Source: UBA7672 sp963738625
GTDB taxonomy: Bacteria > Pseudomonadota > Alphaproteobacteria > Caulobacterales > Hyphomonadaceae
Direction: 5' to 3'
DNA: 64,000 bases
Assembly: GCA_963738625.1 (NCBI GenBank)
Contig: CAVTXH010000017.1
Location: 62,001 to 126,000 of the forward strand
This document shows positions 18,646-27,022 of the stretch, piece after piece (position 1 is the first letter of the stretch; every line of letters begins with the position of its first letter). The notes below the pieces were generated by a model, which saw only the letters and a list, made by a program, of their open reading frames with translations, was not told where the DNA came from and made no database searches. The position numbers and the translations under genes are program-made.

Positions 18646-18909
18646 ATGGACGACGGCGCAGCGGCGGCCGCCCTCACAGAGGCTGCACGTGAAAAGCTGA
18701 AACAGGTTGTCTCGAAGATTGAGCGCCTTGAGGAAGAGAAGAAAGAGGTCGGCGGCCAGATCAAGGACGTCTATGCCGAAGCCAAGTCCATGGGTTACGA
18801 CACCAAGGCCCTGCGCAGCGTGATCCGCTTCCGCAAGACCGACCGGCAGGAGCGCGAGGAGCAGGAAGCCATCCTCGACACTTACTTGCTGGCGCTGGGC
18901 GAGATTTAG
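18646..18909 (+). CDS. gapR: GapR family nucleoid-associated protein (DUF2312)
   Basis: 87 residues matching the GapR/DUF2312 family: a long N-terminal coiled coil (AREKLKQVVSKIERLEEEKK), the QIKDVYAEAKSMGYDTKALR core and the terminal EAILDTYLLALGEI. In Caulobacter GapR binds AT-rich, overtwisted DNA ahead of forks and RNA polymerase and supports asymmetric chromosome replication. GGAG at 18633 is 9 nt from this ATG; the alternative ATG at 18637 is too close to it. Presence of gapR fits an alphaproteobacterial host. Confidence 0.92.
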   Translation: MDDGAAAAALTEAAREKLKQVVSKIERLEEEKKEVGGQIKDVYAEAKSMGYDTKALRSVIRFRKTDRQEREEQEAILDTYLLALGEI

Positions 18910-18957
18910 TCCAACGCATTTTAGCCATTAGGCAAATCGCGCTAGCCTCTCCTCGCC

Positions 18958-19455
18958 ATGGCCAAGCGCGAGGTCGACAAGCACAAGACGCGGAAGGCGC
19001 TGCGAAAGCTGCGCCGCGCGGCTGAGCGCGCCACGGAAGAGGGTGGGCCGGGCCTTACCACCTGGGAAAAGGACTTCGTCGAAGGCGTCAGCGGCCGGCT
19101 GGAGAAATACGGCTCGGCCTTCCGCGATCCCGGCAAGGGCAGGCTGGAAGACGCGCTCTCCCAGCGCCAGGCCCAGGTTGCTCGCGTGATCGACAAGAAA
19201 TCGCGCAAGGCAAAGGCGGACGCACCCGGGCCGGGCGCGTCGGGCAAGGACACGGCCAAAGAGCGGAGGCCCCAGCTCAAGCGCTCCGCCTTCAAGCGAA
19301 AAAACCCGATGGGCGCGCGGTCCGGTCCGCGCGTGCGCGATGTAAACGAGGACCTGTCGGCCGAACCCGTGACTGGAACTCCGCCCGAGCCCAGGCTCAC
19401 GCCTGCCGAAAAGCGCGCCGCGCTGCGCATCATTCGCGGCGGCAGGGACGCCTGA
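18958..19455 (+). CDS. Conserved-looking basic hypothetical protein
   Basis: 165-residue soluble protein, strongly basic, no signal or membrane segment. Residues 33-65 (LTTWEKDFVEGVSGRLEKYG, then ALSQRQAQV) look like a folded helical unit; the rest is Lys/Arg/Pro-rich and probably disordered. Location after gapR and overall charge would fit nucleic-acid binding, but this is only an inference. I do not recognise the family. Confidence 0.6.
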   Translation: MAKREVDKHKTRKALRKLRRAAERATEEGGPGLTTWEKDFVEGVSGRLEKYGSAFRDPGKGRLEDALSQRQAQVARVIDKKSRKAKADAPGPGASGKDTAKERRPQLKRSAFKRKNPMGARSGPRVRDVNEDLSAEPVTGTPPEPRLTPAEKRAALRIIRGGRDA

Positions 19456-19526
19456 ACGAGCCCGCTTGCGCCCCGCCACTGGCCGCGAGAAGCTGGCGCA
19501 GGGTCAAATTCTCGGGACTTGCCGGC

Positions 19527-20756
19527 ATGCTGAAAAGATTGGCGCTCACAACGGCGCTGTCATTGGCGCTCCTGGGAGCAGGCGCAGCCCATGCGCAGCG
19601 GCCGCCGCAAGGCCAGCCGCAGCGTGCCGTCGATCCGCTCGGCGGCGCGTTCGGCGTGACCGAAGCCGCCATGCCGCCCGCTGAGGCAGCCAAGCAGGTC
19701 GAGATGATGGCCGCCGCGCTGACCTCGCTGCAGCCACAGCGTCCGGGCGTCGTCGATACCTACATACTCTCGGTGTCCTTCTGGAACGATCCGGTGTTCG
19801 AGGCCGAGGCCAAGGAAGCTGCGGCGATCCTCGCCCGCCGCTACGATGCGTCGGACCGCACCATCATTATCTCCGCCGGGCGCGGCGGCGGCGCGGCGCG
19901 GACCTATCCGGCGGCGACGCCCAACAATTTCCAGGCGGCGCTCGGCAAGATCGGCGCGACCATCGATCCCGCCGAGGACCTGGTCATCGTGTTCATGACC
20001 TCGCATGGCGCGCCGGACGGCACGGTCGCGCTGCAGGAGAAGGAGCGTCTGGGCGGCGGCCTGCGCGTCCTGCCGCTGCGCGCCTCGCTGCAGCAGGCAG
20101 GCATCCGCAACAAGGTCTTGATCGTTTCGGCGTGCTTCTCGGGCCATTTCATCGCGCCCTTCATCTCCGATCCCGGCGCCATCGTGTTGACCGCCGCCGC
20201 TGCGGACAAGACATCCTTCGGCTGCGAGCCCAGCCGCGACTGGACCTATTTCGGCGATGCGCTGTTCAACCACGCCATGCGCGGCGGCGCCGGACTGGTG
20301 GAGTCCTATGAGGACGCGCTGAAGCTGATCACCACATGGGAGACGGATCTCCACGACAAGTGGAATGCGATGACCGCCGCGCAGAAGAAGCAGTCGCCCG
20401 AACCGCTGGCGTCCAATCCGCAGAGCAATATCGGCGATCTGGTCGAGCCGCTGGTCGCGAAGGCTGAGTTCTATGGCAACGCCATCAACTGTGCGGGTCA
20501 TCTTACTTTCGCGCTCGATCGCGCCAAGACGGCGCGGCCGCTGAAGGGCCTCGGCGATGTGCAGGCGCTGCAGACGGCGCGCACCGCGGCGGAGGCGAGC
20601 GCGAGCACGGAGGGACTCGTGCGCAAACGCTCGCAGCAGGACACTGCCCGGGCGATCGCCGCGAGCGCAGCTTCGGTGCTGCAGGTGTTCAACGCCCAGC
20701 CCGCCGACGTCACCTCCCGCGCCGCAAGGTGCGCTGCGCCGGCAAACGCGGGCTAA
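19527..20756 (+). CDS. Peptidase C13 (legumain/caspase-like) exported protein
   Basis: 409-residue protein with a signal peptide (1-23) and a caspase-fold cysteine peptidase domain of family C13. The catalytic dyad is visible: His160 in MTSHGAPDG and Cys203 in VSACFSGHF. The strand preceding each is hydrophobic (DLVIVF, NKVLIV), as in legumain and caspases. The C-terminal third (280-409) is helical and unassigned. Export suggests an envelope role; specificity is unknown. The stop overlaps that of the convergent DJ-1 gene by 4 bp. Confidence 0.83.
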   Translation: MLKRLALTTALSLALLGAGAAHAQRPPQGQPQRAVDPLGGAFGVTEAAMPPAEAAKQVEMMAAALTSLQPQRPGVVDTYILSVSFWNDPVFEAEAKEAAAILARRYDASDRTIIISAGRGGGAARTYPAATPNNFQAALGKIGATIDPAEDLVIVFMTSHGAPDGTVALQEKERLGGGLRVLPLRASLQQAGIRNKVLIVSACFSGHFIAPFISDPGAIVLTAAAADKTSFGCEPSRDWTYFGDALFNHAMRGGAGLVESYEDALKLITTWETDLHDKWNAMTAAQKKQSPEPLASNPQSNIGDLVEPLVAKAEFYGNAINCAGHLTFALDRAKTARPLKGLGDVQALQTARTAAEASASTEGLVRKRSQQDTARAIAASAASVLQVFNAQPADVTSRAARCAAPANAG

Positions 20757-21868
20757 GCTGCACTCCAGGGATGTTCGAGCTGCATGGCGACGTGGCGTGC
20801 GGTCGAGCGCCCGTATCGTGCTTTCACCATTGCCAGCGTCGCGTCGAGGCTTCGCCCCGGCTTCGCCGGCGACAGGTCCACCAGCTCCAGCCTCTTGTCG
20901 TCGGAGCGGTCAACGACGATCTCGAGGCCGCTGAGCGTGCGCACGGTCGGCATAGACGCCACGGTCAGGCATTTCGACTTGTAGGTCCGAGACCAGGCGT
21001 CTGCGGCAAAGGCCAGGCAGATCTCGTCGATGCCATCCGCCACGCGGATGCCCAGCGTCTCGTGGTTGACAAAAGCAACAGTGTTCACCGCAGCGAGGCT
21101 GTAGAATTCACCGTCGGCGGAAAAGGCGCTACTGTCGTGCCGCTCGTCGAACGAGGCGACCTCGAGTTCGGCGGCAAGCGCCTCCGCGCGGGCTCGCCCC
21201 GCGATCGCCTCGACCAGCGCCATCGAAGCCGGCAGCGAGGCCGAAACGCCTGTTGTGGTGACGACGCCCCGGTCAGCTACAAACCGCCGGTCTGGCCGCC
21301 ATGTCATGCTGGGCGATACTTTCTTGAGATCGCCGACGGAATACCAGTGCGTCGTGCCTGCGCGGCCTTCGAGCAGTCCGGCTTGCCCGACAGTCAGCGC
21401 GCCTGCGCAGATGCCGACGATCGTCGCGCCGCCTTTCGCCGCCTGCTGCATCCACGCTACAGCCTTCGGCGCTTTCCAGTCGTGATAGGCGGGAACGATG
21501 ACGTAGTCCGGCCCGTCCGGGTGCGCCGCGTCGAACTCCGCTGTGGTTTGCTGTGCCTTAATCTTCAGCGCGGGCATCATCTGAACGACGCCCGGCTCAG
21601 TGCTCACTGTGACGACGTCGGCGACGCCGGAGCGGGTGAGCACGCTCCATGGGATGATGAAGTCTGTCGTTTCCGATCCCATATTGTCAGCCAGTACCGC
21701 AATGAGCGGGCGGCTTCGCTTTGGCGGCGCCATCGCCTTGACAGTGCGGGCGTGTTCGTCCGCTGGGACGTCTGGCGCGTTGTAAGCCGTGGGCGTCGTG
21801 CCAACGCAGCTGGTCGCGGTGGCGGCGATGAGGCCAAGACCCGAGCCAAGAAAGAGTCGCCTGTCCAT
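20753..21868 (-). CDS. DJ-1/PfpI-family lipoprotein
   Basis: 371-residue exported protein. The N-terminus MDRRLFLGSGLG resembles a Tat signal (RRLFLG) and is followed by a lipobox ending in Cys21 (TATSC). Residues 55-250 form a DJ-1/PfpI glutamine-amidotransferase-like domain with the nucleophile-elbow Cys in VGICAGALTVGQAGLL and FVADRGVVTTTGVSASLPAS, as in the N-terminal half of GlxA/AraC regulators. There is no helix-turn-helix; the C-terminal part is unassigned. It could be a binding or hydrolytic enzyme. An upstream in-frame ATG at 22000 would destroy the signal. Confidence 0.75.
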   Translation of the reverse strand: MDRRLFLGSGLGLIAATATSCVGTTPTAYNAPDVPADEHARTVKAMAPPKRSRPLIAVLADNMGSETTDFIIPWSVLTRSGVADVVTVSTEPGVVQMMPALKIKAQQTTAEFDAAHPDGPDYVIVPAYHDWKAPKAVAWMQQAAKGGATIVGICAGALTVGQAGLLEGRAGTTHWYSVGDLKKVSPSMTWRPDRRFVADRGVVTTTGVSASLPASMALVEAIAGRARAEALAAELEVASFDERHDSSAFSADGEFYSLAAVNTVAFVNHETLGIRVADGIDEICLAFAADAWSRTYKSKCLTVASMPTVRTLSGLEIVVDRSDDKRLELVDLSPAKPGRSLDATLAMVKARYGRSTARHVAMQLEHPWSAA

Positions 21869-21999
21869 GTGTGACGTCCTTTCCTGCTGACCATGTTTAG
21901 GTAGGCGCCGGCGTGCTTGGCGGAAATGACAAACATCCAGCACTTCCTGCCACACGGCGCTCAGGGCTATTTGTTCAGCCCGCGAGTTGCCCGCGGGCA

Positions 22000-22031
22000 A
22001 ACAAAAGGGCCCGGCGGTGAGCCGGGCCCTT
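22000..22031 (-). terminator. Rho-independent terminator of ctpA
   Basis: Perfect 11-bp inverted repeat AAGGGCCCGGC-N5-GCCGGGCCCTT at 22005-22031. On the minus strand it is followed by TTTTGTTT, just after the ctpA stop codon at 22055. It ends the rsfS-rlmH-envC-ctpA transcript. Confidence 0.85.
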
Positions 22032-22054
22032 CCGATCTAGTCTGTCAGTTCAGA

Positions 22055-23443
22055 TCACGGCGTCTGTGTGGGCGTCGGTGTTGCGGCGGGCGCGGGCGCA
22101 GCAGCGGCGACCGCTTTCGGCGCAGGAACGGCCTTGCCGGCGCGGATCAGCGCAACGGCCTGGTCGAGCTGGTAGTCCTCGCCTTTGTAGTCAGCAGGCG
22201 GCATGTCGGCCGGAATGTGCGGCGGCTTGCGCTCGGCGCCCTGGTCGTTCTCTAGCGCGTGCGGGAGAGCGGCTTCGCTGTAGCGCGCGGCGCGTGTCTT
22301 GAGCTCGGCGATGTCCTTGTCGGAGAGGCGGACCTGCGCCACTTCGATATTGGGTTCGATGCCGGCGCCCTGGATCGATTTGCCGGACGGCGTGTAGTAG
22401 CGCGAGGTGGTGAGACGCATCGCGCCCTTGCTCGGTCCGAGCGGGATCACGGTCTGCACCGAGCCCTTGCCGAACGAGGTCGTGCCGAGGACGACGGCGC
22501 GGCCGCGATCCTGCAGCGCGCCGGCGACGATCTCCGCCGCCGAAGCCGAGCCCTGGTTGATCAGCACCACGACGGGGACGTTGGGGAAGCGGTTCACGCG
22601 GCGGGCGTTGTAGCGCTCAACGTCGCTTTCGCGGCGGCCGCGCGTGGAGACGACTTCGCCGCCATTGAGGAAGCGCGAGGAGACTTCGATCGAGGAGTCG
22701 AGCAGGCCACCCGGGTTGTCGCGCAGGTCGAGCACGAGGCCCTTTAGGCCGCCCTTCACATCCTTGCGGACCTGATCGAGCGCCTTGTCGAGCGCCTTGG
22801 TCGTCTGCTCGTTGAATGTGGTGATGCGGACATAGCCGACATCGCCAATGGCTTTCACCTTGACGACTTCCGGCCGGATCACTTCGCGGGTCAGGGAGAC
22901 GTCGAACGGCTCGACGCCTTCGCGCACGATGGTGACGGCGAGGCTGGTGCCGACTGCGCCGCGCATCTGTTTGACGGCGTCATTCAGCGGCAGGCCGACG
23001 ATCGACTTGCCGTCGATGGCGGTAAGGAAGTCGCCGGACTTGACGCCGGCGCGCGAGGCGGGCGTGCCGTCCATCGGGGCGACGACTTTCACGAAGCCGT
23101 CCTGGGCCGTCACCTCGATGCCAAGGCCGCCATACTCGCCCGAGGTCTGGGCCTGCATGTCCTTGAAGTCATCCGGGTCGAGGTAGCTGGAATGGGGATC
23201 GAGGGAAGAGAGCATGCCGTTGATGGCGGCTTCAATCGCTTCGCTCTCGTCGAATTCGGTGACGTAATTAGATTGGGCCTTGGCCACGATCTCGGCGAAG
23301 AGCTCGAGCTGGCGGAAGGTTTCCGCCCGCTTTTCGGCCTGGGTGGTGGTGACCGCGAAGGCCGAAAGCGCGGAGAAACCGACGCCAAGCCCTGCGCCGA
23401 CCAGGCCGGCAACCATGACCGGACCCATCAACCACTTGCGCAT
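22055..23443 (-). CDS. ctpA: Carboxy-terminal processing protease (S41)
   Basis: Periplasmic PDZ-containing serine protease, 462 residues. The N-terminal membrane/signal segment (1-28) is followed by the helical N-domain, a PDZ domain (GYGGLGIEV-like start, GVKSGDFLTAIDG) and the S41 catalytic domain. The Ser-Lys dyad is in NQGSASAAEIVAG and SFGKGSVQ. In many alphaproteobacteria it follows envC, as here, with a 102-bp gap. AGAGGAG lies before the chosen ATG at 23443. Likely roles are turnover of cell-wall hydrolases and envelope proteins. Confidence 0.93.
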   Translation of the reverse strand: MRKWLMGPVMVAGLVGAGLGVGFSALSAFAVTTTQAEKRAETFRQLELFAEIVAKAQSNYVTEFDESEAIEAAINGMLSSLDPHSSYLDPDDFKDMQAQTSGEYGGLGIEVTAQDGFVKVVAPMDGTPASRAGVKSGDFLTAIDGKSIVGLPLNDAVKQMRGAVGTSLAVTIVREGVEPFDVSLTREVIRPEVVKVKAIGDVGYVRITTFNEQTTKALDKALDQVRKDVKGGLKGLVLDLRDNPGGLLDSSIEVSSRFLNGGEVVSTRGRRESDVERYNARRVNRFPNVPVVVLINQGSASAAEIVAGALQDRGRAVVLGTTSFGKGSVQTVIPLGPSKGAMRLTTSRYYTPSGKSIQGAGIEPNIEVAQVRLSDKDIAELKTRAARYSEAALPHALENDQGAERKPPHIPADMPPADYKGEDYQLDQAVALIRAGKAVPAPKAVAAAAPAPAATPTPTQTP

Positions 23444-23544
23444 GCTGCGCCGCTCCTCTGTAAACGTCCCGCGTCGGTCCACTTTGCCTGCATCGGCCAA
23501 GGATTCAACCGGCCATTGCGCCGCGCCGTCAGGATTGCTGCATG

Positions 23545-24789
23545 TCAGGCGCCGCGACCGAGCCATTTCTCGGGGTCAACCGGCTCTCCGTTACGCCTTA
23601 CCTCCAGATAAAGTTCAGGAGAGGGCGACTTCTGGTCCGCCATGCGGCCGATAGGTTCGCCCGCCAGAACCCACTGTCCCGCCTCGGGATAAAGCGAATC
23701 CAGCCCCGAAATGATGACCAGCACGCCGTCGCCGACGTCGAGGATCGCCATCAGCCCGTAGGTGCGGAAAACGCCAGCATACTGAACCCTGGCGTCCTTC
23801 GGCGCTACCACCTGCGCCGCGGACCGGGTGGCGAGCGTTAGGCCTTCATTCTTCACGCCGTCCACCACTGCGCCGAACTTTCGCAGCCGAGTGCCGACCG
23901 CTGGGGCAAGTGGCGAGCCGGCGGCGACAGAAGGGGAAGGGCGCAGCGTGGCGGCGGAGCTTGCCCCGCCGGGCAGGTCGCGCGGCTTAATCGTTGATGC
24001 GATTTTGGGCTTTAGGGGCGGTTTGCTGGCCGGCTTCCGGCCGGGCGGCTTCAGCCCCGGCGTTGCGGGCGCCGCCCTGGCGAGGCCTTCGAGCAGATCG
24101 CGCAGCGTCTCCGCCTCGCGGCCCAACCGGTCTGTTTCCTCGCGCAGGGCGCGGGTCTCGGAGGCGAGGGAGACCGACGACAGGCGTTTCTCGGCAGCCA
24201 GCGCCTCGATCTCCTCGCGGCGGGCGTTCAGGGCGGCTTCTTCGTTGGTCAGGATCTCGCGTTCGCGCTGCGTCTGTGCGGTGAGCGAGTTCAGGACTTC
24301 GATCTGGGATTTGAGCGTTCTGGCGCGCGCTGACAGGGCAGGCGCGGCCTCGCCCATCAGGATAGCCGCGCGCACCGCTGCGCCGGCGTCTTCCGGGCTC
24401 GCGGCCAGCGCCGGCGGACGGCGGGACCCGAACGTCATCAGCGCGGCAAGCAGGTCTTCGAGCGCCGCCTCATCGCCGGTCAAGCGCTGGCGCGCAAGAT
24501 CCATGTCGGAGGACAGCAGCATCAGCCGCTCCTCGGCCGCGTTGGCGGCTTCCTCGCGCCGGCTGGAGTCGGATGCGGCGATCAGAAGATCGATATCGAT
24601 GTCGGAGACTTCCCGCGCCGCCGACTTGGACGCCGTCTCCAGCGCCTTGAGGCGCTTCAGCGCAGCATCGCGCGCCGCCTCCACCTTGGCGAGATCGTCG
24701 GCAGTGTAGGTGTCGCGCGGTTTCTGCGACGGCGTCTGGCCGCTTGCGGAAGCGGCCAAGACCAGCAGGGTAAGGGCCAGAAAACGCAT
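23545..24789 (-). CDS. envC: EnvC-type murein hydrolase activator
   Basis: 414-residue periplasmic protein: signal peptide (1-18), long coiled coils (about 25-225) and a C-terminal LytM/M23 domain. The LytM domain lacks the zinc ligands; the usual HxH is replaced by LEVRRNGEP. This matches EnvC-like activators, which switch on amidases at the septum and do not cut peptidoglycan. In-frame starts at 24861 and 24807 would only lengthen the N-terminus. It lies between rlmH and ctpA in the common alphaproteobacterial order. Confidence 0.88.
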   Translation of the reverse strand: MRFLALTLLVLAASASGQTPSQKPRDTYTADDLAKVEAARDAALKRLKALETASKSAAREVSDIDIDLLIAASDSSRREEAANAAEERLMLLSSDMDLARQRLTGDEAALEDLLAALMTFGSRRPPALAASPEDAGAAVRAAILMGEAAPALSARARTLKSQIEVLNSLTAQTQREREILTNEEAALNARREEIEALAAEKRLSSVSLASETRALREETDRLGREAETLRDLLEGLARAAPATPGLKPPGRKPASKPPLKPKIASTIKPRDLPGGASSAATLRPSPSVAAGSPLAPAVGTRLRKFGAVVDGVKNEGLTLATRSAAQVVAPKDARVQYAGVFRTYGLMAILDVGDGVLVIISGLDSLYPEAGQWVLAGEPIGRMADQKSPSPELYLEVRRNGEPVDPEKWLGRGA

Positions 24790-24888
24790 TGTTCCTACTG
24801 TCGCCATGCCCTTCGCCTGCGCTCCGGGGCGTTCGTCGCTCGAACTGGCCCACCGGACCAACTCGGCCGCTACATGGACTGCCCCTCG

Positions 24889-25347
24889 CTACTCGCGGTG
24901 GTAAGGTGATCCGGCCTCGATCGAAAGAGCCCGGTAGATCTGCTCGGCCAACATCACCCGCACCAGCCGGTGCGGCCAGGTTTGCGGCCCGAAGCTGATC
25001 GTATGGCGCGCTTTGGAGGCGACAGCCGCGGACGTGCCGTCCGCGCCGCCGATCAGGAAATCGGCCGCTTCCTCGCCTGCGTCGCGCCAGCGGGCAAGTT
25101 GTCTGGAAAGATCATGCGACGTCCAGGCCTCGCCACGCTCGTCGAGCCGGACAAGAATACCCTTGGCATGCTTGGCCAGCAGTCGCTCGCCTTCATCCTG
25201 TGTCGATCCGCTGGCGATCTCGATTTCCTCGACGCCGCGATAGCCGAGCTGCTTTCCCGTCTTCACAGCCCGCGCGACATAGTCGTCCACGAGCTCACGC
25301 TCAGGCCCGTCCTTCAGACGCCCGACGCACAGGATACGGATTCGCAT
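24889..25347 (-). CDS. rlmH: 23S rRNA (pseudouridine-1915-N3)-methyltransferase
   Basis: SPOUT-class methyltransferase that modifies helix 69 of 23S rRNA, 152 residues, the family length. Conserved features are MRIRILCVGRLKDGPERELV, the glycine-rich SAM knot loop FLIGGADGTS and the C-terminal HRLVRVMLAEQIYRA. It sits 12 bp after rsfS in the same transcript, a conserved pairing. Confidence 0.95.
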   Translation of the reverse strand: MRIRILCVGRLKDGPERELVDDYVARAVKTGKQLGYRGVEEIEIASGSTQDEGERLLAKHAKGILVRLDERGEAWTSHDLSRQLARWRDAGEEAADFLIGGADGTSAAVASKARHTISFGPQTWPHRLVRVMLAEQIYRALSIEAGSPYHRE

Positions 25348-25359
25348 GAGAACGACGCG

Positions 25360-25821
25360 CTAGCGCGCGGCGGCGGAGGCAGGCGTGTCCGACGCCCAGA
25401 TGCGCTCGAGATTGTAGAATTCACGCACTTCGGGACGGAAAATGTGGACGATGATGTCGCCTGCATCGATCAGCACCCAGTCGGCGTTCGGCATGCCTTC
25501 CATGCGCACTTTCGATGCGCCGGCTTCCTTGAGCTTGCGGAAGACGTGGTCGGCCAGCGCCGCTACGTGACGCGCTGAACGGCCGGAGGCGACGATCATG
25601 GTGTCGGCCATCGGCGATTTTCCCGCGAGCGGGATTTCGAGGATGTTCTCGGCCTTGTCCTGTTCCAGCTGCGCTGCGACGAGCTTGGCCAGTTCGGCCG
25701 GGTCGATGCTGGTCGCTTTTGTCGGGGCGGAGGCCGGCTTGGAGTCAGCGCTCTTGCCGGATTTGGAACTGCGCAGGGCGGACAGGGCTCTTTCCTTCGG
25801 TCTGTGGCAACGGTCTTCCAC
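25360..25821 (-). CDS. rsfS: Ribosomal silencing factor RsfS
   Basis: Binds ribosomal protein L14 and prevents subunit joining in starvation. The DUF143/Iojap core is clear: LVAAQLEQDKAENILEIPL, then MADTMIVASGRSARHV, GMPNADWVLIDAGDIIVHIF and FYNLERIWA. The start is uncertain. The open frame extends to an ATG at 25956, but the upstream part is not conserved-looking. I chose the GTG at 25821; a CTG 12 codons further in has the better ribosome-binding site (GAAGGAAAG). nadD, the usual upstream neighbour, lies 6.7 kb away on the same strand. Confidence 0.88.
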   Translation of the reverse strand: MEDRCHRPKERALSALRSSKSGKSADSKPASAPTKATSIDPAELAKLVAAQLEQDKAENILEIPLAGKSPMADTMIVASGRSARHVAALADHVFRKLKEAGASKVRMEGMPNADWVLIDAGDIIVHIFRPEVREFYNLERIWASDTPASAAAR

Positions 25822-26219
25822 GTTAACACGTGGGATCTTGGGCGGCGAGCGGAAAGGGCCGGTTTCCTGCCCAATGCCGGATTCTGTAAGGCGGCTGCCG
25901 CTAGCCCGGCGGCCGTTCCAGGCGAGGCTCGACCTGCGCAGGAATTCTAAACCCAACTAATACTGCCACTTTAGTCGTCTTTATGTCGTTGAGATGCCAG
26001 CGCTCACAAGGAAGGTCACAAGGAAGGATCGAACGCATGGCGAATGGCCGCATCCGTCGGAGCGAAATCTTCCCACAGTTAGTCGAGTAACCGGTTGAAA
26101 TAGGGTCTGTTGGCCGCCGCCCTGGCGGCTTTCCGGGTCGCGCCCGGTCCCCAAATAGCAGGCAGCTCATCCGCCCGCCCCCCGCAGGTTGTGGGACCGG
26201 GTCAGGCCTCGGACCCGCA

Positions 26220-26425
26220 GGAAATCTCTTCAGTCTGCAACACCGCTACTATCGTGCTGGCCGGCGGCCGGATCGCCATGATGCCCGGCGGATTGGCGAG
26301 CACCTCCAAGAGGTTCCGATCCCGGTCTCTGTGGTCGACGTCCTCGACATCGAGCGGGTCGAAGTGCTGCGCGGCTGGTCCAGCCACAACGCCTACGACC
26401 GTCTCAGCGACGCCGATGCGATCCA
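26220..26425 (+). pseudogene. Remnant of a TonB-dependent receptor plug domain
   Basis: Two frames together spell a decayed plug: TATIVLAGGRIAMMPGGLAS in one frame, then VVDVLDIERVEVLRG and DRLSDADAI in the next. This matches the order in intact plugs (a TLVLVDGRR-like strand, then IERVEVLRG, then a YGSDAI-like segment). No start, barrel or continuous frame remains. The rest of 25957-26440 holds no gene. Confidence 0.55.
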
Positions 26426-26440
26426 CGCCCCTCGACTAGG

Positions 26441-26908
26441 TCAGGCGCCTTCGCGTTGCCGCGCGAGCGCCGGCGGAAAATCGAACGTGACTGTTCCGGG
26501 CCGGATCGGCTCGCCGCATTCCGAGCAGGATACGACGGGGGCGAAGCGATGGCCGCATTCGGTGTGCCGGCGGGTGGACCGGCGGACGCGGACGGGCAGG
26601 TGCGTTTCGCCCCAATGGGCCAGCACCATCATCACCGGCTTCAGGGCGTTCCCGCGCGGCGTGAGTCTGTATTCGTAGCGCGGCGGGCGGGCTTCGTACT
26701 GAACCCGTTCGAATACGCCATGTTCGACAAGATGCGACAGCCGGTCTGACAGGATCGCCCGAGAGGCGCGCGTGGACTGCTGAAATTCGTCGAACTTCGT
26801 CGCGCCGCGAATAGCGTCGCGCAGGATAAGCGTTGTCCAGCTGTCCCCGATCACCGACATGGCCTGCGCCACGGGGCAGGGGATGGCGTCGATCTCGCTC
26901 CAGCGCAT
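26441..26908 (-). CDS. HxlR-family transcriptional regulator
   Basis: 155-residue winged helix regulator. The HxlR domain (10-105) starts with the hallmark CPVAQAMSVIGDSWTTLILR, followed by SRAILSDRLSHLVEHGVFER and the wing YRLTPRGNAL. A C-terminal extension has His/Cys residues in zinc-ribbon spacing (ECGHRF...CSECGEPI). It is divergent from the TonB receptor at 27023. HxlR proteins often repress the divergent gene, and a palindrome lies between the two. Confidence 0.9.
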   Translation of the reverse strand: MRWSEIDAIPCPVAQAMSVIGDSWTTLILRDAIRGATKFDEFQQSTRASRAILSDRLSHLVEHGVFERVQYEARPPRYEYRLTPRGNALKPVMMVLAHWGETHLPVRVRRSTRRHTECGHRFAPVVSCSECGEPIRPGTVTFDFPPALARQREGA

Positions 26909-26981
26909 CGGCCGCTCTCCAATTCGTGCGTGACGTGTGTCCTTGCCGCAATTGCCAGCAGCAGCTGAGCTGTGCAGGGTG

Positions 26982-26998
26982 AGTTCAGAAGTTGAACT
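26982..26998. promoter_or_regulatory. Palindrome, candidate HxlR operator
   Basis: AGTTCA-GAAGT-TGAACT, perfect 6-bp arms with a 5-bp spacer, 25 bp before the receptor start and 74 bp before hxlR. Position between the divergent genes fits an operator. Assignment to HxlR is inference. Confidence 0.4.
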
Positions 26999-27022
26999 TA
27001 CCTATGGTCGGGGAGGACGGCA

